From: Luteimonas wenzhouensis
GTDB lineage: Bacteria; Pseudomonadota; Gammaproteobacteria; Xanthomonadales; Xanthomonadaceae
Direction of reading: 5' to 3'
Assembly: GCF_007859305.1 (NCBI RefSeq)
Contig: NZ_VOHE01000001.1
Span: forward strand, 558,001 to 622,000
Length of the DNA: 64,000 nucleotides
Each line of letters begins with the position of its first letter. Within the stretch, counting starts at the first letter, position 1. Below are positions 51,073 through 59,306 of this stretch, one piece after another. The notes beneath the pieces were generated by a model, which worked only from the letters and a program-made list of their open reading frames with translations, did not search any database and had not been told where the DNA came from. The position numbers were made by a program, and so were the translations under genes.

Positions 51073-51789
51073 ATGACCCGCTGGAAAGCGTCCGGTTCGC
51101 ACCTGCTCCTGAGCATCGTCGTCATCGGCGGCATCGCCCTGTCCGCCTTCCTGCTCTGGTACCCGCACGCGCTCTACCGCATCGCGGGGCTCGACCGCAT
51201 CCTGCTGGTGATGCTGGGCATCGACCTCACCGCCGGCCCCCTGCTCACCCTGATCCTGTACCGCAAGGGCAAGCGCGGGCTGAAGTTCGACCTCACCGTG
51301 ATCGCGCTGTGCCAGCTCGCCTTCCTGGCCTACGGCCTGCACACCCTGTGGGTGGCGCGCCCGGTGTTCCTGGTCGCCACCCCGCAGACCTTCACCCTGG
51401 TCTTCGCCAGCGAGATCGACGACGCCGACCTGGCCGCCGCCGCGCGCCCGGAGTGGCGGCGGCTGTCCTGGACCGGCCCGGTGCTGGTGGGCACCCGCAT
51501 GCCCGACGACCCGGAGGAGCGGCGCGCGGTGATGGAGCAGTTCATGGCCGGCGGCGCCGGCATCGAGCGCACCCCGGCGCGCTACCTCGACTTTGCCCGG
51601 GTGGCGCCCGACATGCTCGCCACCGCCGCCCGGCCGCTCGACCCGGCCACGCTCCAGGGCGCCGACCTGCGCGCCGCGGGCTCCGGACCCGACCGGCTGC
51701 GCGTGGTTCCGATCGTGTCCCGGCGCGGGGAAGGCCGGATGCTGGTGGACGGGCAGACCGGTGAGCCGATGCGCGTGCTGGCCCGATGA
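51073..51789 (+). CDS. TfpX/TfpZ family type IV pilin accessory protein
   Basis: A 238-residue inner-membrane protein. The N-terminal part has three to four helices (HLLLSIVVIGGIALSAFLL, ILLVMLGIDLTAGPLLTLILY, and TVIALCQLAFLAYGLHTLWV). A periplasmic or cytoplasmic domain of about 140 residues follows, with VARPVFLVATPQTFTLVFASEIDDADL, the pattern of TfpX/TfpZ pilin accessory proteins. In Pseudomonas, such genes stand beside particular pilA alleles and affect pilin assembly, though their mechanism is not settled. Here it lies between pilR and pilA, with its own sigma-54-type promoter, and so is probably controlled with the pilin. Confidence 0.85.
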   Translation: MTRWKASGSHLLLSIVVIGGIALSAFLLWYPHALYRIAGLDRILLVMLGIDLTAGPLLTLILYRKGKRGLKFDLTVIALCQLAFLAYGLHTLWVARPVFLVATPQTFTLVFASEIDDADLAAAARPEWRRLSWTGPVLVGTRMPDDPEERRAVMEQFMAGGAGIERTPARYLDFARVAPDMLATAARPLDPATLQGADLRAAGSGPDRLRVVPIVSRRGEGRMLVDGQTGEPMRVLAR

Positions 51790-51797
51790 TCGATGGC

Positions 51798-51912
51798 CGT
51801 CACACTTTTATGGCAACAGCGGGTTTTTCCATGCCCCGTCGCGTCACAAAGTGACGCCCGCGAGCGTGAAGTGACCTGCGATTCCGGGCACCCGACGCAC
51901 AGGAGTGTGACG
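51798..51912 (+). promoter_or_regulatory. Cluster of GTGAC/GTCAC half-sites upstream of pilA, candidate PilR enhancer
   Basis: Four copies: CGTCACAC (51798-51805); a perfect inverted repeat GCGTCAC-AAA-GTGACGC (51841-51857); GTGACC (51871-51876); and GTGTGACG (51905-51912). They lie 40-155 bases upstream of the pilA -24 element, the distance expected for a bacterial enhancer. PilR in Pseudomonas binds repeated TGTC-containing sites; assignment to PilR here is inferred. Confidence 0.55.
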
Positions 51913-51952
51913 GCCCTCCAACATGCGCATCGCAAACCCGCTGCGATTCCGT

Positions 51953-51969
51953 TTGGCACAGATTCTGCG
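51953..51969 (+). promoter_or_regulatory. Sigma-54-type promoter of pilA
   Basis: TTGGCACAGATTCTGCG has the TTGGCAC -24 box and CTGC in place of TTGC at -12, with GG (51955-51956) and GC (51967-51968) exactly 10 bases apart. The predicted start is near 51980, about 90 bases before the pilA ATG. pilA transcription from sigma-54 with PilR is established in Pseudomonas and Xanthomonas. Confidence 0.75.
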
Positions 51970-52069
51970 TACCCTGAGCCCGCACGTGCGCTGTTGCACG
52001 GCTGCCCACGGGACCCGGCGCTGCCGGCCGGCGGGGCACGTGAAGTCAACTACTCCTAGGGGATACACC

Positions 52070-52531
52070 ATGAAGAAGTACCAGGGCTTTACCCTGATCG
52101 AGCTGATGATCGTGATCGCGATCCTGGGCATCCTGGTGGCGATCGCGCTGCCGGCGTACCAGGACTACACCGTGCGCGCCCGCGTGTCGGAAGCCGTCGC
52201 GCAGACCGCCCCGGCCAAGCTGGCCGTGGCCGAGACGGCCTCCTCGCTCCCGGGTGGCTTGGCCGATGTCACCCAAGCGAACTCTGGCTTTGTGTTCGCC
52301 GCAGACGCCACTGACTTTGTGGCAAGCATCACCATTGCCGACGGCGGCGAGATCACCACGGTGACACGTGAAACGGGCGGAGACGCCGATCCGACCCTGA
52401 CCTTTACGCCCACGCAGGATGGCACCCCGAGCTCGCCCATCAACTGGACCTGCTCCGCGCCCGAGAACGTGCGTAAGTACGTGCCTGCCGAGTGCCGTAA
52501 CGATCCTGCCTCCGGCGGAGGCACCGACTGA
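52070..52531 (+). CDS. pilA: Major type IV pilin PilA
   Basis: A 153-residue type IVa prepilin. The short leader MKKYQG is cleaved by PilD between G6 and F7. The mature N-terminus [24 protein letters not shown] contains E5 (E11 of the precursor), needed for assembly. The globular part is Asp/Thr-rich. C128 and C142 (WTCS ... PAECR) form the D-region disulphide loop, with a short tail ending SGGGTD. AGGGGA lies 6-7 bases before the ATG. Codon use is less extreme than in neighbouring housekeeping genes, as is common for pilins. A strong terminator follows. Confidence 0.96.
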   Translation: MKKYQGFTLIELMIVIAILGILVAIALPAYQDYTVRARVSEAVAQTAPAKLAVAETASSLPGGLADVTQANSGFVFAADATDFVASITIADGGEITTVTRETGGDADPTLTFTPTQDGTPSSPINWTCSAPENVRKYVPAECRNDPASGGGTD

Positions 52532-52554
52532 CCGCTATTGTCCTTGTACGATCC

Positions 52555-52584
52555 AAGAGGCCCCGTCAAGGGGCCTCTTTTTTT
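52555..52584 (+). terminator. Intrinsic terminator of pilA
   Basis: AGAGGCCCC (52556-52564) pairs with GGGGCCTCT (52570-52578) over GTCAA, followed by a run of seven T residues. It is the clearest rho-independent terminator in the window and separates pilA from the downstream DCC gene and pilB. Confidence 0.93.
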
Positions 52585-52846
52585 GTCCCGGAGATGCCAC
52601 TGGCCTCGGTTGTCGCGGGAGCCTCACTGCGGTAACACTCCGGTCCGCAGGTGGCGCTGACCTTCAGACGGATGGTCGGCTGGATGGGCACCTGCATCGC
52701 GGACGGCGCGGCCAAGGGGACTCGATGAAGAATGCTGTCGGAAGACCGGTAAACAGGTCTGGACCCCGCGCAATCGCGCGCGTGGCGCCGCACGCTGGGT
52801 GGCTTGCGTCTGCATCCTGCCGCCCCAGGACCAGGACGTTCTGCGC
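52585..52846 (+). other. Gene-free space between the pilA terminator and the DCC membrane protein
   Basis: No recognisable gene. Short frames exist on both strands (for example ATGAAGAATGCTGTCGG at about 52724 on plus), but none resembles a known family. Base composition is more mixed than in the flanking DNA. It presumably holds the promoter of the downstream gene; no clear -10/-35 or sigma-54 match was found. Confidence 0.35.
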
Positions 52847-54613
52847 GTGAACGGGCCGGCGGACAGCACCGGCGCCAGCATCTACTACGACGGCGACTGC
52901 CCCTTCTGCAGCCGCTATGTGCAGCTGCTGCGCCTGCAGGACTCCCTCGGCCAGGTGCGAGTGGTCAACTTGCGCCAGTCGCCCGGCGACGTGGCCCGCC
53001 TGCGCCAGGCCGGCTTCGAGCCGGACGAGGGAATGGCCTTCGAGTTCGAGGACGGCCTGTACTTCGGCCAGGACGCAGTCCATCGCCTGGCGCTGCTCGG
53101 CACCCGCAGCGGCACGTTCAACCGGGTCAACCGCTGGCTGCTGGGGTCGACGCGCAGGGCCGCGCTTGCCTACCCGGTCCTGCGCATGGGGCGCAACGCC
53201 GCCCTGTTCCTGCTCGGGCGCATCCGTCTGCGGGAGCCTTCGGTGGGCGCACGGGCGCCGTGGCTGCTGTTCCACCACGCCCTGGGCCTCTTTGCCCTAC
53301 TGCACGCGCTGACCAACTCCTTCCGTTACAACCCCCCGGGCTATCCGAGCACATGGCTGATGGGGGCGCTGGGCATCGGGCTGCTGCTGCGACCGGCCTC
53401 CACGCGACTGGCAGCCATGCTGCTGCTGACATTCATGGTGGATGCGTGGGCGCAGCTTCCCGTGCATTCCAACCACACCATGATGAAGAACGTCCTGCTG
53501 CTGGCGATGGCGGCCTGCGCCATCCGGCAGATGTGGCGGGGCGGCGACTGGTCCGCGTTCTTCAACGATTTCGCCCCCACCGGTCGCGTGTTGCTGCTGG
53601 TGATGTACGTGTTCGGCGTCTTCCACAAGATCAATACCGGCTTCCTGGATCCGGAGGTCAGTTGCGCCGTGGCGCTCTGGCGCGAAATGCCGGCGTTCAT
53701 GCGCTGGATCGACTTCACCGCCTTCCACCACGCGGCCATCTACGGCACCCTCGTCATCGAAACCCTGATCCTGGTGTGCCTGGTACTGCCGCGAACACGC
53801 ACGGTGGCGATCGGCCTGGGGATCGCATTCCACTCGCTGCTGGCGCTCAGCGGCTACGCGATGTACGTGGTGTTCTCCACCCTGTCCATCGCCCTGCACG
53901 TGCTGTTCATCGAACGCGAGAGCGCGGCCCGCATCCTGGCCTCCCCGCCTTGGCGCGCCATGCGGGCCCGGCTCGACATGCCCAGTGGACGGGCAGCACT
54001 GCTGGCCTGGGCGGCACTGGTCACCGTACTCGTCTGGAACGGCAGCTACAGCGAGGTCGCGCTGGCGTGGATGCCCGTCCCGGCGTTCCTTGCCTGGGTG
54101 ATCTTCAGGTACGGAAGGACCACGCACGCGCCCACGCCGGCCCCGCGGCTGCTGTGGTCCGGCTGTCTGGCGGCAAACCTGCTGTCGCTCCTGTTCCTCG
54201 TCAACGGCTTCGCGCCCTACCTTGGACTGAAGACTGCGCAGTCGCTCAACATGTTCGCCAATCTCCGGCTGGAGGCCGGCGCCAGCAACCATCTGATCTT
54301 CCGGAACCCGCCGGGGCCGTTCCCCTATCTGGCCGATACGGTGGAAATCGTCGGATCGAGCGGTTCGCCATACTTCCACTACATCCAGTCGCACGGCCTG
54401 CAGGTGACCTGGTACGACCTGCTGGACACGCTCGAACGGACCCCCAGGGGCCGTGTCAGCTTCGTCCGCAATGGCGTCCTGCACCGCGACATGGACGTCG
54501 CCGCGCTGCGCGGAGAGATGGAGCGCGTGTTGCATCCACGCTGGGTGCGCGCGTTCGTGCACTTCAACCCGGTGGATCTGCGCGAGCCCAAGCCCTGCGC
54601 CCTTGACCGGTGA
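52847..54613 (+). CDS. DCC (DUF393) domain fused to a multi-pass HTTM-like membrane protein
   Basis: A 588-residue protein. Residues about 10-125 form a DCC-family thiol-disulphide oxidoreductase-like domain with SIYYDGDCPFCSRYVQLLRLQD; the CPFC pair is C18 and C21. From about residue 135 there are about ten hydrophobic helices. These contain FRYNPPGYPSTWLMGALGIGLL, QLPVHSNHTMMKNVLLLAM and VFGVFHKINTGFLDPEVSCA, resembling HTTM/vitamin-K-carboxylase-like membrane domains. The last about 120 residues are soluble. The function is unknown; thiol redox chemistry at the membrane is plausible. It lies alone between pilA and pilB. The start at GTG 52847 has AGGAC 9 bases upstream; GTG 52799 is an alternative. 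Confidence 0.75.
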   Translation: MNGPADSTGASIYYDGDCPFCSRYVQLLRLQDSLGQVRVVNLRQSPGDVARLRQAGFEPDEGMAFEFEDGLYFGQDAVHRLALLGTRSGTFNRVNRWLLGSTRRAALAYPVLRMGRNAALFLLGRIRLREPSVGARAPWLLFHHALGLFALLHALTNSFRYNPPGYPSTWLMGALGIGLLLRPASTRLAAMLLLTFMVDAWAQLPVHSNHTMMKNVLLLAMAACAIRQMWRGGDWSAFFNDFAPTGRVLLLVMYVFGVFHKINTGFLDPEVSCAVALWREMPAFMRWIDFTAFHHAAIYGTLVIETLILVCLVLPRTRTVAIGLGIAFHSLLALSGYAMYVVFSTLSIALHVLFIERESAARILASPPWRAMRARLDMPSGRAALLAWAALVTVLVWNGSYSEVALAWMPVPAFLAWVIFRYGRTTHAPTPAPRLLWSGCLAANLLSLLFLVNGFAPYLGLKTAQSLNMFANLRLEAGASNHLIFRNPPGPFPYLADTVEIVGSSGSPYFHYIQSHGLQVTWYDLLDTLERTPRGRVSFVRNGVLHRDMDVAALRGEMERVLHPRWVRAFVHFNPVDLREPKPCALDR

Positions 54614-54779
54614 CCCTAGGCCAACCCATGGCCCAGCCCCGGCCTCTCCCCTGCCCTCTCCCCCTGCCGGCTCCAGCCCCTGCCGGGCAGGCTTGGGCTT
54701 GGCCGCCCCTGAAGACAGTAGTGCCGCCCCCGGGACATGCGCTACAGTCGGGCGGGATCTGCTTGATGGATGACTGGGG

Positions 54780-56504
54780 ATGAATGCGGCTGTGAACGCC
54801 AACCTGGTGGGCATCACCGGCATCGCCCGCCGCCTGGTCCTCGACGGCGCGCTCGACGAGGCGGCCGCGCGCGAGGCGCTCGACAAGGCCACCGCCCAGC
54901 GCAAGCACGTCGCGGTGTACCTGCGCGAGCACAAGCTGGTGACCGCGGCGCAGATGGCGGCGGCCAACTCGATGGAGTTCGGCATGCCGATCCTGGATCC
55001 GTCGGCGATGGATCCGAACCAGAGCGCGATCAAGCTGGTCAGCGAGGAGCTGCTCTCCAAGCACCACGTGCTGCCGCTGTACAAGCGCGGCAACAAGCTC
55101 TTCATCGGCATGTCCGACCCCACCAACAGCCACGCGCTGGACGAGGTGAAGTTCCACACCAACCTGGTGGTGGAGCCGATCCTGGTGGACGAGGACAGCA
55201 TCCGCCGCACGCTCGACCTGTGGCTGCAGTCGCACGACACGCTGACCGAAGCGCTCGGCGACGCCGACGACCTGGACAACCTCGACATCGAGGCCGGCGA
55301 CGACGAGCCGCGCGATTCCGGCGTCGACGGCAAGGGCGACGACACCCCGGTGGTGCGCTTCGTCAACAAGGTGCTGATCGACGCGATCAAGCGCGGCGCC
55401 TCGGACATCCACTTCGAGCCCTACGAGAACGACTACCGCGTGCGCCTGCGCATCGACGGCATCCTCAAGCAGTCGGCGAAGATGCCGGTCAAGCTCAACC
55501 AGCGCATCACCGCGCGCCTGAAGGTGATGGCGCAGCTGGACATCGCCGAGAAGCGGGTACCGCAGGACGGCCGCATCAAGCTCAACATCAGCAAAACCAA
55601 GCAGATCGACTTCCGCGTGAGCACCCTGCCCACCCTGTTCGGCGAGAAGGTGGTGCTGCGCGTGCTCGACGGCAGCGCCGCCAGGCTGGGCATCGACAAG
55701 CTCGGCTACGAGCCCGACCAGCAGAAGCTGTTCCTGGAGGCGATCCACAAGCCCTACGGCATGGTGCTGGTGACCGGCCCGACCGGTTCGGGCAAGACGG
55801 TGAGCCTGTACACCGCGCTGGGCATCCTCAACGACGAGACCCGCAACATCTCCACCGCCGAGGACCCGGTGGAAATCCGCCTGCCCGGCGTGAACCAGGT
55901 GCAGCAGAACGAAAAGCGCGGCATGACCTTCGCCGCCGCGCTGCGCAGCTTCCTGCGCCAGGACCCGGACGTGATCATGGTCGGCGAGATCCGCGACCTG
56001 GAAACCGCCGAGATCGCGATCAAGGCCGCGCAGACCGGCCACATGGTGCTCTCCACCCTGCACACGAACGACGCGCCGCAGACCATCGCGCGGCTGATGA
56101 ACATGGGCATCGCGCCCTACAACATCACCAGCTCGATCACCCTGGTGATCGCCCAGCGCCTGGCACGGCGGCTGTGCGAGCGCTGCAAGCGCAAGGCCGA
56201 ACTGCCCGACCACGCGCTGCTGGCCGAGGGCTTCACCGAGCAGGAGATCGCCGAGGGCTTCAGCGTGTACGAGGCGGTGGGCTGCGACGAGTGCACCGGC
56301 GGCTACAAGGGCCGCACCGGCGTGTACCAGGTGATGCCGATGAGCGAGGAGATCGCCACCATCATCCTGCAGGGCGGCAACGCGATCGAGATCGCCAGGG
56401 CGGCGCAGGCCGCGGGGGTCCGCGACCTGCGGCAGTCGGCGCTGCTGAAGGTGAAGCAGGGCATCACCAGCCTGGCCGAGATCAACCGCGTCACCAAGGA
56501 CTGA
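54780..56504 (+). CDS. pilB: Type IV pilus extension ATPase PilB
   Basis: A 574-residue GspE/PilB ATPase that powers pilin polymerisation from the cytoplasm. The N-terminal MshEN-type domain (about 1-150) has ITGIARRLVLDGALDEAAAREAL. Central motifs are VRFVNKVLIDAIKRGASDIHFEPYE, Walker A VTGPTGSGKTVSLYT (about 334-348), the Asp box and Walker B region RQDPDVIMVGEIRDLETAEIA, and the His box TGHMVLSTLHTNDAPQTIARL. The zinc-binding tetracysteine is CERCKRKAEL ... GCDECTGGYKGR (about 463-520), distinctive of PilB over the retraction ATPase PilT. It is followed, 236 bases later, by pilC. Confidence 0.96.
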   Translation: MNAAVNANLVGITGIARRLVLDGALDEAAAREALDKATAQRKHVAVYLREHKLVTAAQMAAANSMEFGMPILDPSAMDPNQSAIKLVSEELLSKHHVLPLYKRGNKLFIGMSDPTNSHALDEVKFHTNLVVEPILVDEDSIRRTLDLWLQSHDTLTEALGDADDLDNLDIEAGDDEPRDSGVDGKGDDTPVVRFVNKVLIDAIKRGASDIHFEPYENDYRVRLRIDGILKQSAKMPVKLNQRITARLKVMAQLDIAEKRVPQDGRIKLNISKTKQIDFRVSTLPTLFGEKVVLRVLDGSAARLGIDKLGYEPDQQKLFLEAIHKPYGMVLVTGPTGSGKTVSLYTALGILNDETRNISTAEDPVEIRLPGVNQVQQNEKRGMTFAAALRSFLRQDPDVIMVGEIRDLETAEIAIKAAQTGHMVLSTLHTNDAPQTIARLMNMGIAPYNITSSITLVIAQRLARRLCERCKRKAELPDHALLAEGFTEQEIAEGFSVYEAVGCDECTGGYKGRTGVYQVMPMSEEIATIILQGGNAIEIARAAQAAGVRDLRQSALLKVKQGITSLAEINRVTKD

Positions 56505-56740
56505 GCCCGGACGGCGCTCGCCGCGCGCCCGGCCCCGGGCGCCCCGGGCGTGGCGCCGGCGTCCGCGCCCCGGCCCGGCCGCCTGCCGGCGCGAAGCCGC
56601 CCGGGCCGCCGCCGCGTGGACCCCGGTGCCGGAAACCGGTCGGCCGTCACACAGTTGAATTTCACTTTGCCCCGTAAACGGCTAACATCCAAGGGAATTC
56701 GTCCGGCTGGGGAGGCCGGCGAGCTTCCGGGGGATAACCG

Positions 56741-58003
56741 ATGGCCGTGACACGCTCCGCCGCCAAGACCGCGACCAGGCCCGTCGCCCGCGCAGGGGTG
56801 GCCCTGGACACCTTCATCTGGGAGGGCACCGACAAGCGCGGCGTCCGGATGAAGGGCGAGGAGACGTCCAAGAACGCCAACATGCTGCGCGCCGAACTGC
56901 GCCGCCGTGGCATCCAGCCCACCCTGGTCAAGACCAAGCCCAAGCCGCTGTTCGGCGGCGCCGGCAAGCCGATCACCCCCAAGGACATCGCGGTCTTCAG
57001 CCGCCAGCTGGCGACGATGATCAAGTCCGGCGTGCCGCTGGTGATGGCGCTGGAGATCATCGGCAACGGCAACAAGAACGTGCGGATGAAGAAGATGGTC
57101 GACGAGCTGCGCCTGGACATCGAGGGCGGCTCGTCGATCTACGAGGCGATGAGCAAGCACCCGGTGCAGTTCGACGAGCTGTACCGCAACCTGGTCAAGG
57201 CCGGCGAAGGCGCGGGCGTGCTCGAGACGGTGCTCGACACCATCGCCACGTACAAGGAAAACATCGAGACCCTCAAGGGCAAGATCAAGAAGGCGCTGTT
57301 CTACCCGGCGATGGTGATCGTGGTGGCGATCCTGGTGAGCGCGCTGCTGCTGATCGTGGTGGTGCCGCAGTTCGAGCAGACCTTCGCCAGCTTCGGCGCC
57401 GAGCTGCCGGCGTTCACCCAGTTGATCATCGCGGCCAGCAAGTTCGTGCTGGCCTGGTGGTGGGCGATCCTGCTGGTGGTGGTCGGCGGCGGCTTCGCGT
57501 TCGTCTTCACCTACCGGCGTTCGCCGTCGCTGCAGCACACCGTGGACCGGCTGTCGCTGAAGATCCCGGTCGTCGGCCAGATCCTGCACAACGCCGCGAT
57601 CGCCCGCTTCGCCCGTACCCTGGCGGTAACCTTCAAGGCCGGCGTGCCGCTGGTGGAGGCGCTGGGCATCGTTGCTGGCGCCACCGGCAGCAAGGTCTAC
57701 GAGCAGGCCGTGCTGCGCATGCGCGACGACGTCGCCGTGGGCTACCAGGTGAACATGGCGATGAAGCAGACCGCCCTGTTCCCGCACATGGTGGTGCAGA
57801 TGACCGCGATCGGCGAGGAGGCCGGCGCGCTCGACACCATGCTGTTCAAGGTGGCCGAGTTCTACGAGGAAGAGGTGAACAACGCCGTCGACGCGCTGAG
57901 CAGTCTGCTCGAGCCGATGATCATGGTGGTGATCGGCGGAGTGGTCGGCGCTCTGGTGATCGGCATGTACCTGCCGATCTTCAAGCTCGCGGCGACCATC
58001 TGA
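56741..58003 (+). CDS. pilC: Type IV pilus inner-membrane platform protein PilC
   Basis: A 420-residue GspF/PilC family protein with two T2SSF domains. These begin VFSRQLATMIKSGVPLVMALEII (about 86-108) and ARFARTLAVTFKAGVPLVEALGIV (about 288-311). There are three transmembrane helices (ALFYPAMVIVVAILVSALLLIVVV, WWAILLVVVGGGFAFVF and MIMVVIGGVVGALVIGMYLPIF). It links the ATPases to the growing pilus. The basic N-terminus (AVTRSAAKTATRPVARAG) is longer than usual by about 15 residues. GGGGGA lies about 6 bases before the ATG, a layout close to that in front of pilA. A single GTCAC occurs about 95 bases upstream. Confidence 0.95.
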   Translation: MAVTRSAAKTATRPVARAGVALDTFIWEGTDKRGVRMKGEETSKNANMLRAELRRRGIQPTLVKTKPKPLFGGAGKPITPKDIAVFSRQLATMIKSGVPLVMALEIIGNGNKNVRMKKMVDELRLDIEGGSSIYEAMSKHPVQFDELYRNLVKAGEGAGVLETVLDTIATYKENIETLKGKIKKALFYPAMVIVVAILVSALLLIVVVPQFEQTFASFGAELPAFTQLIIAASKFVLAWWWAILLVVVGGGFAFVFTYRRSPSLQHTVDRLSLKIPVVGQILHNAAIARFARTLAVTFKAGVPLVEALGIVAGATGSKVYEQAVLRMRDDVAVGYQVNMAMKQTALFPHMVVQMTAIGEEAGALDTMLFKVAEFYEEEVNNAVDALSSLLEPMIMVVIGGVVGALVIGMYLPIFKLAATI

Positions 58004-58088
58004 CCCCCGCGGTGCACCGCCGCGCCGGCGACCGGCGCCGCGGCGCGCGCGTGCCCCGCGACTGACCTGATCCTGCACGGCGGAACGA

Positions 58089-58949
58089 ATGGCATATCTC
58101 GACCAGAACCCCTCGCTCGGCTACCCGCTGGTCGCCGGGCTGGGCCTGCTGGTGGGCAGCTTCCTCAACGTGGTGATCCTGCGCCTGCCGCGGCGCATGG
58201 AGTGGGAGTGGAAGCGCGAGGCCCGCGAGGTGCTGGGCGAACCGGAGATCTACGACCCGCCCCCGCCGGGGATCGTGGTCGAGCGCTCGCACTGCCCGCA
58301 CTGCGGCCACCAGCTGGCCTGGTACGAGAACATCCCGGTGCTGAGCTGGCTGGCGCTGCGCGGGCGCTGCCGCAGCTGCAAGGCGCCGATCTCGGTCCAG
58401 TACCCGCTGGTGGAGCTGCTCACCGCCCTGCTGTGCGTGCTGTGCGTGTGGAACTTCGGCTTCGGCTGGCAGGGGTTTGGCGCCTGCCTGCTCACCTGTT
58501 TCCTGATCGCGCTGTCGGGGATCGACCTGCGAACCCAACTGCTGCCCGATTCGCTGACCCTGCCCCTGATGTGGCTGGGCCTGGTGGCGGCGCTGGACAA
58601 CCTGTACATGCCGGCCAAGCCGGCGCTGCTGGGGGCGATCGCCGGGTACGTGAGCCTGTGGTCGGTGTGGTGGTTGTTCAAGCAGGTGACCGGCAAGGAG
58701 GGCATGGGCCACGGCGACTTCAAGCTGCTGGCCGCGCTGGGGGCCTGGGTGGGCCTGGCCGGGGTGCTGCCGGTGATCCTGCTGTCGTCGCTGCTGGGTG
58801 CGGTGGTCGGCTCGATCTGGCTGGCGGCCAAGGGCCGCGACCGCGCCACCCCGATTCCGTTCGGCCCCTATCTGGCCCTGGCCGGCTGGATCGTCTTCAT
58901 GTGGGGCGACCAGCTGCTCGGCCTGTACCGCAACTACGCGGGCTTCTGA
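58089..58949 (+). CDS. pilD: Type IV prepilin peptidase PilD
   Basis: A 286-residue inner-membrane aspartyl protease that cleaves the PilA leader and N-methylates the new end. Zinc-binding cysteine pairs C69/C72 and C94/C97 lie in the cytoplasmic loop (SHCPHCGH ... GRCRSCK), where the methylase function resides. Catalytic aspartates are D146 in SGIDLRTQLLPD and D210 in GMGHGDFKLLAALG. There are about eight helices. SFLNVVILRLPRRME is the typical start. It follows pilC after 85 bases and should act on the pilins of this locus as well as on any type II secretion pseudopilins. Confidence 0.96.
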   Translation: MAYLDQNPSLGYPLVAGLGLLVGSFLNVVILRLPRRMEWEWKREAREVLGEPEIYDPPPPGIVVERSHCPHCGHQLAWYENIPVLSWLALRGRCRSCKAPISVQYPLVELLTALLCVLCVWNFGFGWQGFGACLLTCFLIALSGIDLRTQLLPDSLTLPLMWLGLVAALDNLYMPAKPALLGAIAGYVSLWSVWWLFKQVTGKEGMGHGDFKLLAALGAWVGLAGVLPVILLSSLLGAVVGSIWLAAKGRDRATPIPFGPYLALAGWIVFMWGDQLLGLYRNYAGF

Positions 58950-58974
58950 CCCTTCCCCACTCCCGCTGCCTCTG

Positions 58975-59235
58975 CCCCTCCCCCCGCTCGCTGGGGGAGG
59001 CTGGGAGGGGGGCACCCAGCCGCCACGCCCCCCCGACCGCCCCCACCCCAACCCTCCCCCGCAAGCGGGGGAGGGAGCACACCCCCATTCCCCGCCGCCT
59101 CCGCCCTCCCCGTTGCCGCCGCCTCTGCCCCTCCCCCCGCTCGCGGGGGGACACTGGGAGGGGGGCACCCCCAGCCGCCACGCCCCCGACTGCCCCCACC
59201 CCAACCCTCCCCCCCGCAAGCGGGGGAGGGAGCCA
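58975..59235. repeat. Two consecutive inverted pairs of REP-like elements between pilD and coaE
   Basis: The first pair spans about 58975-59076 and the second about 59126-59235. In each, a unit of CCCCTCCCCCCGC / GCGGGGGGAGGCTGGGAGGGGGG type is followed by GCACCC.AGCCGCCACGCCCC, and then a unit of CCCCCACCCCAACCCTCCCCC type in inverted orientation. The two pairs are about 150 bp apart and nearly identical. They fill the 350-base space; no gene is present. Confidence 0.9.
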
Positions 59236-59306
59236 CTGCCCAGCGCAGGCCGTGGGCGCGGCTCCCGGATGCCCGGCACTCCCTCCCGAACATGCACAAT
59301 CCACCC

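Noticed and set aside
52566..52793. Small minus-strand open frame between pilA and the DCC gene
   Set aside because: It overlaps the pilA terminator, has no ribosome-binding site that could be recognised, and shows no family resemblance.
54743..54748. TACAGT as the -10 element of pilB
   Set aside because: A single weak hexamer with no -35 partner and no supporting spacing evidence, so it is not listed as a feature.
56655..56688. TTGAAT and TAACAT as a sigma-70 promoter of pilC
   Set aside because: The spacer is 22 bases, too long for a normal promoter. A TTTCAC -35 would fit the spacing but is a poor match.
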